Origin: Opitutus sp. GAS368
Lineage (GTDB): Bacteria; Verrucomicrobiota; Verrucomicrobiia; Opitutales; Opitutaceae
NCBI GenBank assembly: GCA_945869845.1
Contig: CAMBRG010000001.1
Span: 1 to 64,000 of the forward strand
Length of the DNA: 64,000 nt
Reading direction: 5' to 3'
Part shown: one piece after another, positions 1 to 7,377 of the stretch
How the letters are laid out: each line of letters begins with the position of its first letter
Position numbering within the stretch: position 1 is the stretch's first letter
Program-made: the position numbers and the translations under genes
Notes under the pieces: generated by a model
Database searches by the model: none
What the model saw: the letters and a program-made list of their open reading frames with translations, nothing else
Told to the model about the DNA's origin: nothing

Positions 1-333
1 AAACCGATAAATCGTTTGTTGTCCAGCGTTTTAAGAATCTCACCGGCGTCCTATCGGGGGCACGTCTCCGTTTAGACTCCGACTCCCGGGAGTCCGCATC
101 CGTAAGAAATTTTCAAGTCTGAAGCAGAGGCCGCCGCCGCAAAATCCGCGCTTGAGCTCGGATCGATCCGATGCGCAAGGAATACACGGATCGCTGGGCG
201 ACCAAGCCCGCAACGAGTGGCGCGCGCTCCTTCGCCGCATCCCCCGCCGCGACGGCGGCGATACAGTCGGCCGCTCACGGCTTTCGCGCCCGAAGATAAT
301 GCTTTTCTGCGGTGCTTAACCGCAGGAGGCCGG
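1..333. other. non-coding stretch downstream of hprK
   Basis: No convincing gene is seen here. Open frames on both strands have no recognisable protein and no ribosome-binding site. The only structures are a perfect 14-base palindrome at 81-94 (GACTCCCGGGAGTC) and the hairpin at the hprK end described separately. Any gene to the left lies outside the window. Confidence 0.5.
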
Positions 334-338
334 TTAAG
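315..338 (-). terminator. hairpin over the hprK stop codon
   Basis: CTTAACCG (315-322) and CGGTTAAG (331-338) form a perfect 8-bp stem with an 8-base loop, and the right arm contains the hprK TAA stop. No T-run follows in the direction of transcription, so this is at best a rho-independent-like structure or an mRNA 3' stabiliser. Confidence 0.25.
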
Positions 339-1338
339 AGCCCGGGGCGCGTTCCTCGCGCTCCGTGGGTTTAAGCTTCGTGGCCGGGGCAGCGGATTGT
401 TTCGACATAAAGGCAATAAGCCGGTCGTTGAAGTCTCTGGCGGGGTCGTGGCCCATTTTCTTGAGCGCTTGGGTGAGCGCCGCTACTTCGACCAGCCTCG
501 CGATGTCCCGGCCGGGACGAACATAAAGTTCCACGTGCGGGACGCGCATACCTAAGATCTCATAGAAATTCTCTTCGAGTCCGGTACGCTCTTCGACGAC
601 CTCGGGCGTCCATTCGCGCAAGGAGACGACCATATCGATCCGCTTTTCCAGTCGGATGGATTTGATCCCAAACATCTCAGCGATGTTGATGATGCCGATG
701 CCGCGGCACTCCATGTAGCCGCGATTGAGGGCGCGGCTGGAGGACATGAGTTCCCGTTCGTCGAGAAGTTTGATAATCGTCAAGTCGTCGGCGACGAGGG
801 AGTGGCCGCGCTCGATGAGAGCGAGGGCGCATTCGGATTTGCCGACCCCGGAATCGCCGCGGAGCATAACGCCCACGCCTTTGATATCGAGGGTGGTGGC
901 GTGTTCGGTGGCCGACGGAGCGAATTCGTTATCCACGCACAGGGTCGCGAGATTGATGAAGTTCATCGTGATCATCGGGGTGCTGAGCACGGGGAAATTC
1001 ATCTCGCGGGCGACCTCCAGCAACGGGTGGGTGGGGTTAAAATTCCGCGTGAGCACAAGGCACGGAGCGCCCGCTTTGACCATCTTTTGGAAGGTCTCGA
1101 CCTGATCGCGTTGCGAGCGGGTTTTCAAGTAGTGCATCTCGGCGGCCCCGAGGACTTGAATGCGCTTATTGGCGAAATACTTGAAAAATCCGGTCAGGGC
1201 CAGGGCGGGACGGTTGATGCTGCCTTCACGAATCAGGCGGCTGAGCCCGGCTTCGCCGATGACGAGCTCCATTTTGAGTTTTTCGCGGTAGGTTTCGAAA
1301 AAATGGGAGACGGTGATACCGTGAATGGCCTTTTGCAT
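334..1338 (-). CDS. hprK: HPr kinase/phosphorylase
   Basis: The 334-residue product matches HPr kinase/phosphorylase, which phosphorylates and dephosphorylates a serine of HPr-type phosphocarriers in the cytoplasm. An N-terminal regulatory domain (about 1-130, beginning ITVSHFF) precedes the kinase domain with P-loop GDSGVGKS at 161-168 and the family signature ECRGIGIINIAEMFG near 210. Length is usual for the family. The ATG at 1338 is chosen because the N-terminal ITVSxFFE stretch is conserved. It is last in the kdsC-lptC-lptA-lptB direction but is separated from lptB by an inverted-repeat element, so co-transcription is uncertain. In Gram-negatives without a full sugar PTS such proteins often have regulatory roles; no PTS gene is visible here. 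Confidence 0.93.
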   Translation of the reverse strand: MQKAIHGITVSHFFETYREKLKMELVIGEAGLSRLIREGSINRPALALTGFFKYFANKRIQVLGAAEMHYLKTRSQRDQVETFQKMVKAGAPCLVLTRNFNPTHPLLEVAREMNFPVLSTPMITMNFINLATLCVDNEFAPSATEHATTLDIKGVGVMLRGDSGVGKSECALALIERGHSLVADDLTIIKLLDERELMSSSRALNRGYMECRGIGIINIAEMFGIKSIRLEKRIDMVVSLREWTPEVVEERTGLEENFYEILGMRVPHVELYVRPGRDIARLVEVAALTQALKKMGHDPARDFNDRLIAFMSKQSAAPATKLKPTEREERAPGS

Positions 1339-1340
1339 GG

Positions 1341-1467
1341 GGCGGAAAGTTGAGGGCTGAGAGTTGAGGGCTGAGCGTCCGGAAATCGGGAGGTGGACAA
1401 ACGGCGAATTGAGCTTTCGGGAGGTTTTGCGCTCAACTCTCCGCGCTCAACTCTCAACTTTTCCGCC
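1341..1467. repeat. imperfect inverted repeat filling the lptB-hprK gap
   Basis: The left arm 1341-1377 starts GGCGGAAAGTTGAGGGCTGA and contains two copies of GTTGAGGGCTGA. The right arm 1430-1467, read on the other strand, starts GGCGGAAAAGTTGAGAGTTG. The arms are near-complementary over about 37 bases and together occupy almost the whole 132-base intergenic gap. The unit (CTCAACTCT and variants) is low complexity. It could form a long hairpin in the lptB-hprK transcript or be a miniature repeat element. Confidence 0.6.
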
Positions 1468-1470
1468 GCA

Positions 1471-2241
1471 TTACAGATTAAATCCTTCGCCTAGATAAAA
1501 TCTGCGCGCCTGCTCGTCCTTGATGAGTTCAGCTCCCGTGCCTTCGAAGTGAACTTTGCCTTTTTCCAAGAGATAGGCGCGGTCGACGATGCGCAGCGTT
1601 TCTCTCACGTTATGATCGGTGATAATGATGCCGATGCCACGGGCCTTAAGCTCGAGGATGATTTTTTGCACCTCGGCGACCGAGATGGGGTCGATTGCGG
1701 CGAAGGGCTCGTCCATCAGGAGAAACTTCGGCCGCGTGACGAGGGCGCGGGCGATCTCGAGCCGGCGACGTTCACCGCCGGAAAGCGTGAAGGCTTTTTG
1801 TTTGGCTAGATGCGACAGCGAGAGCTCGGCCAGATGGTGGGCTACGCGGGTCGCACGTTCGGCGCGGGGCACGTCGATCACCTCGACGATGGCCAAGATA
1901 TTTTCTTCGACCGTGAGTTTCCGAAACACGGACGCCTCCTGCGGCAGGTAGCCGATGCCGTGGCGAGCCCGCTGGTGCATCGGCAAGCGCGTGAGATCGC
2001 GGCCGTCGAGTGCGATGGTTCCGGCGGTCGCGGGCACCAAACCTACGATCATGTAGAATGCGGTGGTCTTGCCCGCGCCGTTGCGGCCGAGCAGGCCGAC
2101 GATCTCGCCCGCCCCAATGCGGAGGTTTACGCCATCGACCACGTTGCGGTCGCCGAACGTCTTGATCAAACCGGCGGCGACGATCTCGGAGCGCACGGGT
2201 GCGGCGGCCGGAGTGGGATCAGTGAGGGTGGACGGGGGCAT
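1471..2241 (-). CDS. lptB: LPS export ABC transporter ATP-binding protein LptB
   Basis: This is the ATPase that powers lipopolysaccharide extraction from the inner membrane by the LptBFGC complex. Walker A GRNGAGKTT lies near residue 53-61, the Q-loop is in YLPQEASVF near 99-107, the signature LSGGERRRLEIA and Walker B FLLMDEPFAAID follow, and the switch histidine is in IITDHNVRETL. The ATG at 2241 overlaps the lptA TGA by one base (TGATG); a GTG one codon upstream at 2244 is an equally possible start. A short proline-rich N-terminal extension of about 20 residues precedes the ABC core. LptF and LptG are not in the window. Confidence 0.93.
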   Translation of the reverse strand: MPPSTLTDPTPAAAPVRSEIVAAGLIKTFGDRNVVDGVNLRIGAGEIVGLLGRNGAGKTTAFYMIVGLVPATAGTIALDGRDLTRLPMHQRARHGIGYLPQEASVFRKLTVEENILAIVEVIDVPRAERATRVAHHLAELSLSHLAKQKAFTLSGGERRRLEIARALVTRPKFLLMDEPFAAIDPISVAEVQKIILELKARGIGIIITDHNVRETLRIVDRAYLLEKGKVHFEGTGAELIKDEQARRFYLGEGFNL

Positions 2242-2867
2242 CACGGTTGTTTGGGGGAGGCCGCGGGAGCGGGAGCGGCGGCGGGCTTGGCCTTCTTTTT
2301 GTCGAAGCCGAGGTCTTTAATTGCGGGTAAGGTAAAGCGGCCGCCCACCCCGTCCTCGGGCTCGATCGAGGCTTTGCGTTCGCCGCGGTAGAGAATCATG
2401 CGCGGTCCCGAGCCTTCGTATTCGACGACGCCGGTGGCGGCGTTGACGAGCCGGATGGAAGGGAATGGGCCCGTCTTGTTTAAGCGGCTGAGGACGACGC
2501 GGTCTTCGCCGGGAAAAATCTCGGCATGACCGCAGGTTGCCTCGCGGTCGCCTTGAATGATTCTGACGTTCCCGGACGCGACGAGGGTTTTGAAAAAGCC
2601 ATATTTACCGATGGTGGCTTTGGGGTCGCCTTTGCGTGAAGCGACGACTTTGAGGTAGTCGCACGTGAGCTTCAGGTTGTTACCGGTAACCACGACTTTA
2701 TCGCGGAAGATGGCGGTCGTCTCGGTGTCGGTGCTGATGGTTTCGGACAGCCCGGCGCATTCGATGACGGTGGGTGGCGCTTCCGGGGCGAGTTGAGCGC
2801 GAAGGAGCCCGGAGCCCGGGGTGAGCATGCCCAGAGCGACGAGGAAAAGGAGCGGGCGGAACGTCAT
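2241..2867 (-). CDS. lptA: LptA/OstA-like periplasmic LPS-transport protein
   Basis: The 208-residue product has a signal peptide (start MTFRPLLFLVALGML, cleavage near LLRAQ) followed by an OstA/LptA-type beta-jellyroll: repeated short strands such as TAIFRDKVVVTGNNLKLTCD and a later RIIQGDREATCGHAEIF. LptA forms the periplasmic bridge between LptC and LptD. The start at 2867 is chosen over an upstream in-frame ATG (2954) because it begins the signal peptide and forms an ATGA overlap with the preceding lptC-like stop. The C-terminus is Lys/Ala/Pro-rich. Position directly before lptB with a one-base overlap supports the assignment. Confidence 0.82.
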   Translation of the reverse strand: MTFRPLLFLVALGMLTPGSGLLRAQLAPEAPPTVIECAGLSETISTDTETTAIFRDKVVVTGNNLKLTCDYLKVVASRKGDPKATIGKYGFFKTLVASGNVRIIQGDREATCGHAEIFPGEDRVVLSRLNKTGPFPSIRLVNAATGVVEYEGSGPRMILYRGERKASIEPEDGVGGRFTLPAIKDLGFDKKKAKPAAAPAPAASPKQP

Positions 2868-3373
2868 TTGAGGAGATCGGGCAGCTGAGCTTTGAACGTA
2901 ATGCGGGTGTTGCGAGCGATGGAAACCTTTTTGGCGCCGTGGTCGTAGATCCACTGCTCTCCGGTGATCTCGAGTTCGTCGCGCATGAGCCGGACTTCAG
3001 CGGTGCCCCGGACAAGTTTTTCGTCGGGGTGGAAACTCGCGAGTTCGCGGCAGAGCAAAATCGATTCGACCTTCGCCGCGGCGTCGCCGACGAACGTCGT
3101 GATGTTGAGATCGGTGATGTCGATGCGGGTGGGATTGACCGTGCGCGCTTCGGTGCCGCGCAAGGTCATAGAACGGTGACCTTCTTTGGTGAACAGGGGG
3201 AGGCTCCAGTTTTTGGCGACGATGGGCTGGGTGGCTGGAGGCGCGGCGCTTTTCGCCGACTCGGCGGCGGGCAGGAAGGTCGTCGCGAACAGCAGGGGTG
3301 AAACGACCGCCGCGAGCCAAAGACGCCTTGCGCGAGGAGGAGCGAGGTGGGTGCTGGACAAGCGACGGCTCAT
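2864..3373 (-). CDS. lptC: LptC-like LPS export protein
   Basis: This 169-residue protein begins with a hydrophobic stretch (LWLAAVVSPLLFATTFL, about 19-35) that acts as a signal or anchor. The rest is a beta-rich domain containing GTEARTVNPTRIDITDLNI and ITGEQWIYDHGAKKVSIARN, typical in style of LptC/OstA-fold proteins that pass LPS from LptBFG to LptA. Sequence conservation in this family is weak, so the call leans on gene order: it sits between kdsC (30 bases upstream) and lptA, overlapping the latter by four bases (ATGA). Confidence 0.7.
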   Translation of the reverse strand: MSRRLSSTHLAPPRARRLWLAAVVSPLLFATTFLPAAESAKSAAPPATQPIVAKNWSLPLFTKEGHRSMTLRGTEARTVNPTRIDITDLNITTFVGDAAAKVESILLCRELASFHPDEKLVRGTAEVRLMRDELEITGEQWIYDHGAKKVSIARNTRITFKAQLPDLLK

Positions 3374-3403
3374 GGGCGAAGCGAATAGGAGCGGAATGGT
3401 GGC

Positions 3404-3922
3404 TTATCGGCGAGATTTGTTCCCGTGAGCAGCGAGCAGGTGGTCGCAAACCTCGCGCACGGCGCCGGCGCCGGCCTCGCGTTTTGTGATGTAGTCGGCG
3501 GCGGTGCGGGCTTCGGGCATGGCGCCGGGGACGCTGATGCCAAGACCGGCCGCGCGGAGGGCGGGGACGTCGATCACGTCGTCGCCCATGTAGGCGCAGG
3601 CGGATAGCAGGAGGCCGAGCTGGGCGGCGAGTTCGGTGAGCGCGGTGAGCTTGTCGATGCGGCCCTGGATGACATGGGGGATTTTGAGCTCGGCGGCGCG
3701 GGCGGTGGTGGCGCCGGAAGCGCGGCCGGAGATCCACGCGATAGGGAAGCCGGCGTCGCGGAGACGGGCGAGGCCGAGGCCGTCGAGGATGGAGAAGCGC
3801 TTGGCCTCGGTGCCGTCGGAGGAGATGAGGACGGTGCCGTCGGTGAGGATGCCGTCGACGTCCATGGCGAAGAGTCTTACGCGGGACCAGGCGGCGGGGC
3901 TCGGGATTTTGGATTTGGCCAT
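3404..3922 (-). CDS. kdsC: KDO-8-phosphate phosphatase, HAD family
   Basis: The 172-residue protein matches KdsC, which dephosphorylates 3-deoxy-D-manno-octulosonate 8-phosphate in the synthesis of the LPS inner-core sugar KDO. HAD motif I is DVDGILTDG (about 21-29), motif II is the serine/threonine region WISGRAS, and the acidic motif is GDDVIDVPALRAAGL. The length matches the capless HAD-IIIA form that works as a tetramer. It is the first gene of the LPS block (kdsC-lptC-lptA-lptB), 61 bases after the stop of the E1 dehydrogenase gene, so it may be read from that promoter or its own. Confidence 0.92.
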   Translation of the reverse strand: MAKSKIPSPAAWSRVRLFAMDVDGILTDGTVLISSDGTEAKRFSILDGLGLARLRDAGFPIAWISGRASGATTARAAELKIPHVIQGRIDKLTALTELAAQLGLLLSACAYMGDDVIDVPALRAAGLGISVPGAMPEARTAADYITKREAGAGAVREVCDHLLAAHGNKSRR

Positions 3923-3983
3923 GAGTTTAGGCTCGGGGTTTGGGCGAATTGGGATCGAGAGACCTTAACCAAGAATCACCGCC

Positions 3984-6050
3984 TCACCCCATCCACTCGG
4001 TGATGCGTTCGATGATTTTGTCTTTGGTGGGGCGGAAGGCTTGTTCGAGTTCGGGGGCGAAGGGGACCGGGAGGTCGAGGGAGGCGATGCGCAATGGGGC
4101 GGCCTTCAGCGAGGAAAAGTGCTTCTCGGTCAGACGGGCGACGAGCTCGGCACCGAAGCCGTGGGTGCGCCGGCCTTCGTGGAGGACGATGAGGCGGCCG
4201 GTGCGTTGAAGGGAGGCTTCGATGGCCTCGAGGCGGAGCGGGGCGAGGGCGCGGAGGTCGAAGGTGTCGAGAGTGATCTCGTATTCGGCGGCGAGGTAAT
4301 CGGCGGCGTCCTCGGCGAGGTGGACCATGTCGCCGTAGGTGATGAGCGTGGCGTAATCGCCGGCGCGGAGTTTTTTGGGCGACCAGATGTCGCGGTAATT
4401 GGCGTCCCAAGCGACGGGGCCTTTGCCGCGACGGTAGAGGGCCTTGTGCTCAAAGAGGATCACGGGGTTGTTGTCCTCGTAGGCGGCAAGGAGGGCGTTG
4501 AAGGCGTCTTGCGGTGTGCTCGGGTAGAGGGCCTTGAGGCCGGGCATCGCGAGGAGGAAGGAGTCGAGCTCCTGCGAGTGGAAGGAGCCGAAGGTGAGGC
4601 CCCCGCCGGTGGGGAGGCGGAAGACGAGGGGGACGGCCGCGCCGGAACGGAAGTGGTAGGTGGCGGCGTTGAGCGTGATCTGCGTGGCGGCCTCGGTGAC
4701 GAAATCGGAGAACTGGAACTCCTCGATGGGGCGGTGGCCGTTGAGTGCGAGGCCGATGGCGTAACCGGTGCAGGCGCTCTCAGCGAGCGGGGTGTTGAAC
4801 ACGCGGGGGCGACCGAAGGCGGCGAGCAGACCTTCGGTGACTTTGAAGGCGCCGCCGTAGGTGCCGATGTCTTGGCCGAGGATGAGCGACTCGGGGCGCT
4901 CGGTGAGGATTTTGCGGAGAGCGAGATTGAGGGCTTGGGCTGACGTGAGCTGAGAGGTGAGAATTGAGAGCTGAGAGCGGTCGGATCCGAGCGAGGGCAC
5001 CCAGGGGAGCGGGGCGTTTTCCGGGGCGAAGACCGCGGCGAGCATCGCGGCGGCGTCGGCGGCGGGGCGGGGGATGGCGAGGGAGACGGTGATGCAGGTT
5101 TCGATCCAGGCGTTGAGCTCGGCGTCGATGGCTTCGAGGCGGGCGACGCCGTGGGTGGCGACGAGTTGGGCGCGGAATTTCGGGAGCGGGTCGCGGGCGA
5201 AGAAACTGTCGGCCTCACCGGGGAGGAGGTAGTCGCAGGTGTCGTAGGCCGCGTGGCCGCGGAGGCGCAGCGTGTGGGCCTCGATGAGGAGCGGGCGCGA
5301 GGTTTGCCGGACTTTTTCGATGGCGGCGGCGAGCGTCTGCGCGGTGGCGGCGACGTCGATCGTGGTATCGAGCGCGAAGCCGTCGATACCGTAACCGGCG
5401 GCGCGGCGCCAAAGCTCAGTGTCGGGGGCAAACTGCTCGGAGGTAGGCGTCGAGTAGGCGTAGCGGTTGTTCTCGATGACGAAGAGGATGGGGAGCGAGA
5501 GCAGCGAGGCGAGGTTGAGGGTCTCGTGGATGGCGCCGGTGCTGGAACTGCCGTCGCCGAAAAATGTGAAACCGACGGCGGGGCGGCCGAGGCGGCGTTG
5601 GGAATCGGTCATGCCGACCACGTTGCTGAGCATCGCTCCGAGGTGGCTGATCATGGGCAACGAGCGGTTCGCGGGGTCGCCGTGGTGGATGTTGCCCTCG
5701 CGGGCTTTCGTGGGGCTGCCGGCGTTGGCGAAATATTGGTTGAGGTGATCGCAAAAATGGCCGCTCCAGACGAGGTGGCCGCCGAAGCCGCGGTGCGAAA
5801 AGGAAATGACATCGGTGGCCTTGTCGGCGAGGAGGGCGAGCGGGACGACGAGGCCCTCGTTGCCTTGGCCGCCGGTGACCGTGCCCTTGATCAAGCCTTG
5901 GCGAAAGAGATCGAGGATGCGGTTGTCGCCGGTGCGGGCGACGTGCATCCACGCGTAGATGCGGAGCAAGGCGGCGGCCGGGTCTCGGGCGAGCTCGGCC
6001 GGAGGTAGATCGCGGGAAGCGAGAAGCGCGGGAAGAGTGGGAAACGACAT
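3984..6050 (-). CDS. 2-oxoacid dehydrogenase E1, fused alpha and beta subunits
   Basis: A single 688-residue chain carries both halves of a thiamine-diphosphate E1 of the branched-chain/pyruvate type. Residues about 20-345 are E1-alpha with the TPP motif GDGSSSTGAIHETLNLAS (165-182) through ENN (193-195). Residues about 372-688 are E1-beta, with GQDIGTYGGAFKVTEGL, PLAESACTGYAIGLAL, RLPTGGGLTFGSFHSQELD and the transketolase C-terminal domain. The alpha-beta linker near 357-370 (SQLSILTSQLTSAQA) is encoded by a CTCAGCTCTCAA-type repeat. The enzyme would decarboxylate a 2-oxoacid and acylate an E2 lipoyl domain; E2 and E3 are not in view, so the substrate is undecided. Alpha-beta fusions of this kind are known in Bacteroidota and Verrucomicrobiota. 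Confidence 0.88.
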   Translation of the reverse strand: MSFPTLPALLASRDLPPAELARDPAAALLRIYAWMHVARTGDNRILDLFRQGLIKGTVTGGQGNEGLVVPLALLADKATDVISFSHRGFGGHLVWSGHFCDHLNQYFANAGSPTKAREGNIHHGDPANRSLPMISHLGAMLSNVVGMTDSQRRLGRPAVGFTFFGDGSSSTGAIHETLNLASLLSLPILFVIENNRYAYSTPTSEQFAPDTELWRRAAGYGIDGFALDTTIDVAATAQTLAAAIEKVRQTSRPLLIEAHTLRLRGHAAYDTCDYLLPGEADSFFARDPLPKFRAQLVATHGVARLEAIDAELNAWIETCITVSLAIPRPAADAAAMLAAVFAPENAPLPWVPSLGSDRSQLSILTSQLTSAQALNLALRKILTERPESLILGQDIGTYGGAFKVTEGLLAAFGRPRVFNTPLAESACTGYAIGLALNGHRPIEEFQFSDFVTEAATQITLNAATYHFRSGAAVPLVFRLPTGGGLTFGSFHSQELDSFLLAMPGLKALYPSTPQDAFNALLAAYEDNNPVILFEHKALYRRGKGPVAWDANYRDIWSPKKLRAGDYATLITYGDMVHLAEDAADYLAAEYEITLDTFDLRALAPLRLEAIEASLQRTGRLIVLHEGRRTHGFGAELVARLTEKHFSSLKAAPLRIASLDLPVPFAPELEQAFRPTKDKIIERITEWMG
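4940..4980. repeat. CTCAACTCT-type repeat inside the E1 linker
   Basis: On the plus strand this reads as degenerate copies of GAGCTGAGAG and GAATTGAGAG. It resembles the unit of the 1341-1467 element and lies exactly between the two E1 domains of the fused gene, where it encodes Ser/Gln/Leu/Thr-rich linker residues. Confidence 0.5.
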
Positions 6051-6159
6051 GAATTTTGGCCCGGAACGTGAGCCCGGCTCAAGGCGCGGGCAAGCGAGAG
6101 ATTATTCCGTCTAGGATTTGGTGGCCTCCGCCGTGGGTTGGGGCAAGGGAGACCATCTG

Positions 6160-6258
6160 ATACTACTAGCGGTTGAGTTTCGTCATCAAACCTACTGGCC
6201 AGAGGCCCGTGCCACCTCGGAACCCGCAGTCTAAAAATCAACAGCCACTGTTATACCA
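6160..6258. repeat. REPIN-like dispersed element, copy A
   Basis: About 100 bases, homologous along its length to copy B (62756-62854). It has imperfect inverted ends (GATAC...GGTTGAGTTT on the left; AAATCAACAG...GTTATACC on the right) and a central palindromic core ending AGAGGCCCGTGCCACCTCGG. It lies between a dehydrogenase gene and the sulfatase block. The core also occurs alone at 48690-48733 and 40329-40362. Confidence 0.6.
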
Positions 6259-6286
6259 GCGCCGTTTGGTTTTTAGACTTTCCGTC

Positions 6287-6337
6287 GTAGGCAGCCTGCT
6301 TGCAGGCGCTCGGTGCGTCCGCAAGCGGACGGCCTAC
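6287..6337. repeat. double-hairpin palindromic element
   Basis: A 51-base element bounded by GTAGGC (6287-6292) and its complement GCCTAC (6332-6337). Inside are two tight stem-loops: GCCTGC-tt-GCAGGC (6294-6307) and CGTCCGC-aa-GCGGACG (6316-6331). The nested design resembles REP/REPIN elements. I saw only this copy in the window. Confidence 0.55.
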
Positions 6338-6444
6338 AAAAATCCAAATCTCATGTGACGTTAGTATTACAAGATGGAGAGAAGAAGCGTGAGCGAGGGA
6401 AGGAGAACGCGCATGGGGAACCCGTGGGGCCGGGGAAATCAGTT

Positions 6445-7317
6445 TCAGCGTTTGGCGGCGATGTAGCCGAGCGCAGTCAGGAACTCGGTCGTGCGTCGCA
6501 TCGTCACGGTATAGTCGGCTCCGTCGCTTGAGGGGCGGGAGAGTTTTCCGTTGAAGAAGCCGTGTCCCTTCCCCTCAAAAGGCACGAGCGTGCAGGGGTT
6601 GCCCGCTGCGGTCATAAGCCGGGTGAACCGTTCGGCGTTCTCAAACGGCACGGTGGTGTCCGCGGTGCCGTGAAAAATGATTGTTGGCGGGAGTCCCTTG
6701 CGCACGTGGTGACTGGGCGAGAGAGCGGTCTGTTGGTCGGGCTTGAAGTTCTTCGCGCCGTAACCCTGCTCCGTCGTGTCGAGCACGGGGTTGAAGAGAA
6801 TCAGGGCGTTGGGCGTGGAGCTTAATTTTCCGTTTTCGGCTGGCTCCTCGGGGCCGAGTCCCAAGCCGACGCTGGCGGCGACGTGGCCCCCGGCCGAACC
6901 GCCGGCCGCGGCGATGCGCGCGGGATCGACGCCCAGCGCGGCGGCGTGCTGGCGCACCCAGCGGATCGCCGACTTGCCGTCCAGCACGCACTCAAAGGGG
7001 GTGGTTTGGTTGCGGCTCTTCACCCGATAGTCGGCGGAAAAAGCGACCATTCCCTGATCGGCCAGGGCTCGGGCCTGCTGATAAAATTGCTTCGCCTCTC
7101 CGCTGTTCCAGCCGCCGCCAAAAAAGAATACGATGGCGGGCCGTCGGTCCGAAGGCTGGAGGCCCATCGGCTCGAAGACGTGCAATTTCAGCTCGAGGCC
7201 GTTCACGGTTTTATAGGTCGTCAGCCGGTCCGGTTTTGGCTCCGCCGTGGCGGCAGCCGTAGCGGAGAGGGAGAGAAGGAGGGAAAGAGAGAGGGAGAGA
7301 AGAAGGCGGGCCTTCAT
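6445..7317 (-). CDS. secreted alpha/beta-hydrolase (carbohydrate esterase-like)
   Basis: The 290-residue protein has a strong Ser/Leu-repeat signal peptide (1-25) and an alpha/beta-hydrolase fold of the BD-FAE/acetylxylan-esterase-like type. FFFGGGW (64-70) supplies the oxyanion hole, GGSAGGH (139-145) the nucleophile Ser141, HGTADTTVP the Asp220, and GKGHGFF the His252. It most likely removes acyl groups from a polysaccharide or oligosaccharide in the periplasm. It is the distal gene of a minus-strand block behind three sulfatases and a TonB receptor. Its signal-peptide DNA is almost identical to that of the sulfatase at 41742-43241. Confidence 0.85.
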   Translation of the reverse strand: MKARLLLSLSLSLLLSLSATAAATAEPKPDRLTTYKTVNGLELKLHVFEPMGLQPSDRRPAIVFFFGGGWNSGEAKQFYQQARALADQGMVAFSADYRVKSRNQTTPFECVLDGKSAIRWVRQHAAALGVDPARIAAAGGSAGGHVAASVGLGLGPEEPAENGKLSSTPNALILFNPVLDTTEQGYGAKNFKPDQQTALSPSHHVRKGLPPTIIFHGTADTTVPFENAERFTRLMTAAGNPCTLVPFEGKGHGFFNGKLSRPSSDGADYTVTMRRTTEFLTALGYIAAKR

Positions 7318-7377
7318 GCGAGGGGAGGTGGGGTGGAAAGCGGAGGGCGAAAAAAATCGGTGCGAGGAAAGCCTAGC

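Larger units (their letters stand above)
6051..6444. other. intergenic region with two palindromic repeat elements
   Basis: This 394-base gap holds no gene that I can support. It contains a REPIN-like element at 6160-6258 and a separate double-hairpin element at 6287-6337, each listed separately. Promoter signals for the E1 gene presumably lie just above 6050 but I cannot point to convincing boxes. Confidence 0.5.

Noticed and set aside
81..94. GACTCCCGGGAGTC palindrome
   Set aside because: Perfect but short, with no repeat elsewhere in the window and no adjacent promoter that could give it meaning.
4041..4943. 300-codon open frame on the plus strand opposite the E1 gene
   Set aside because: It is antisense to a well-supported gene, Gly/Glu/Val-rich as expected for reversed GC-rich codons, and matches no family. 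Similar long antisense frames (28000-29292 minus, 41416-42288 minus, 46921-48441 plus) were dropped for the same reason.
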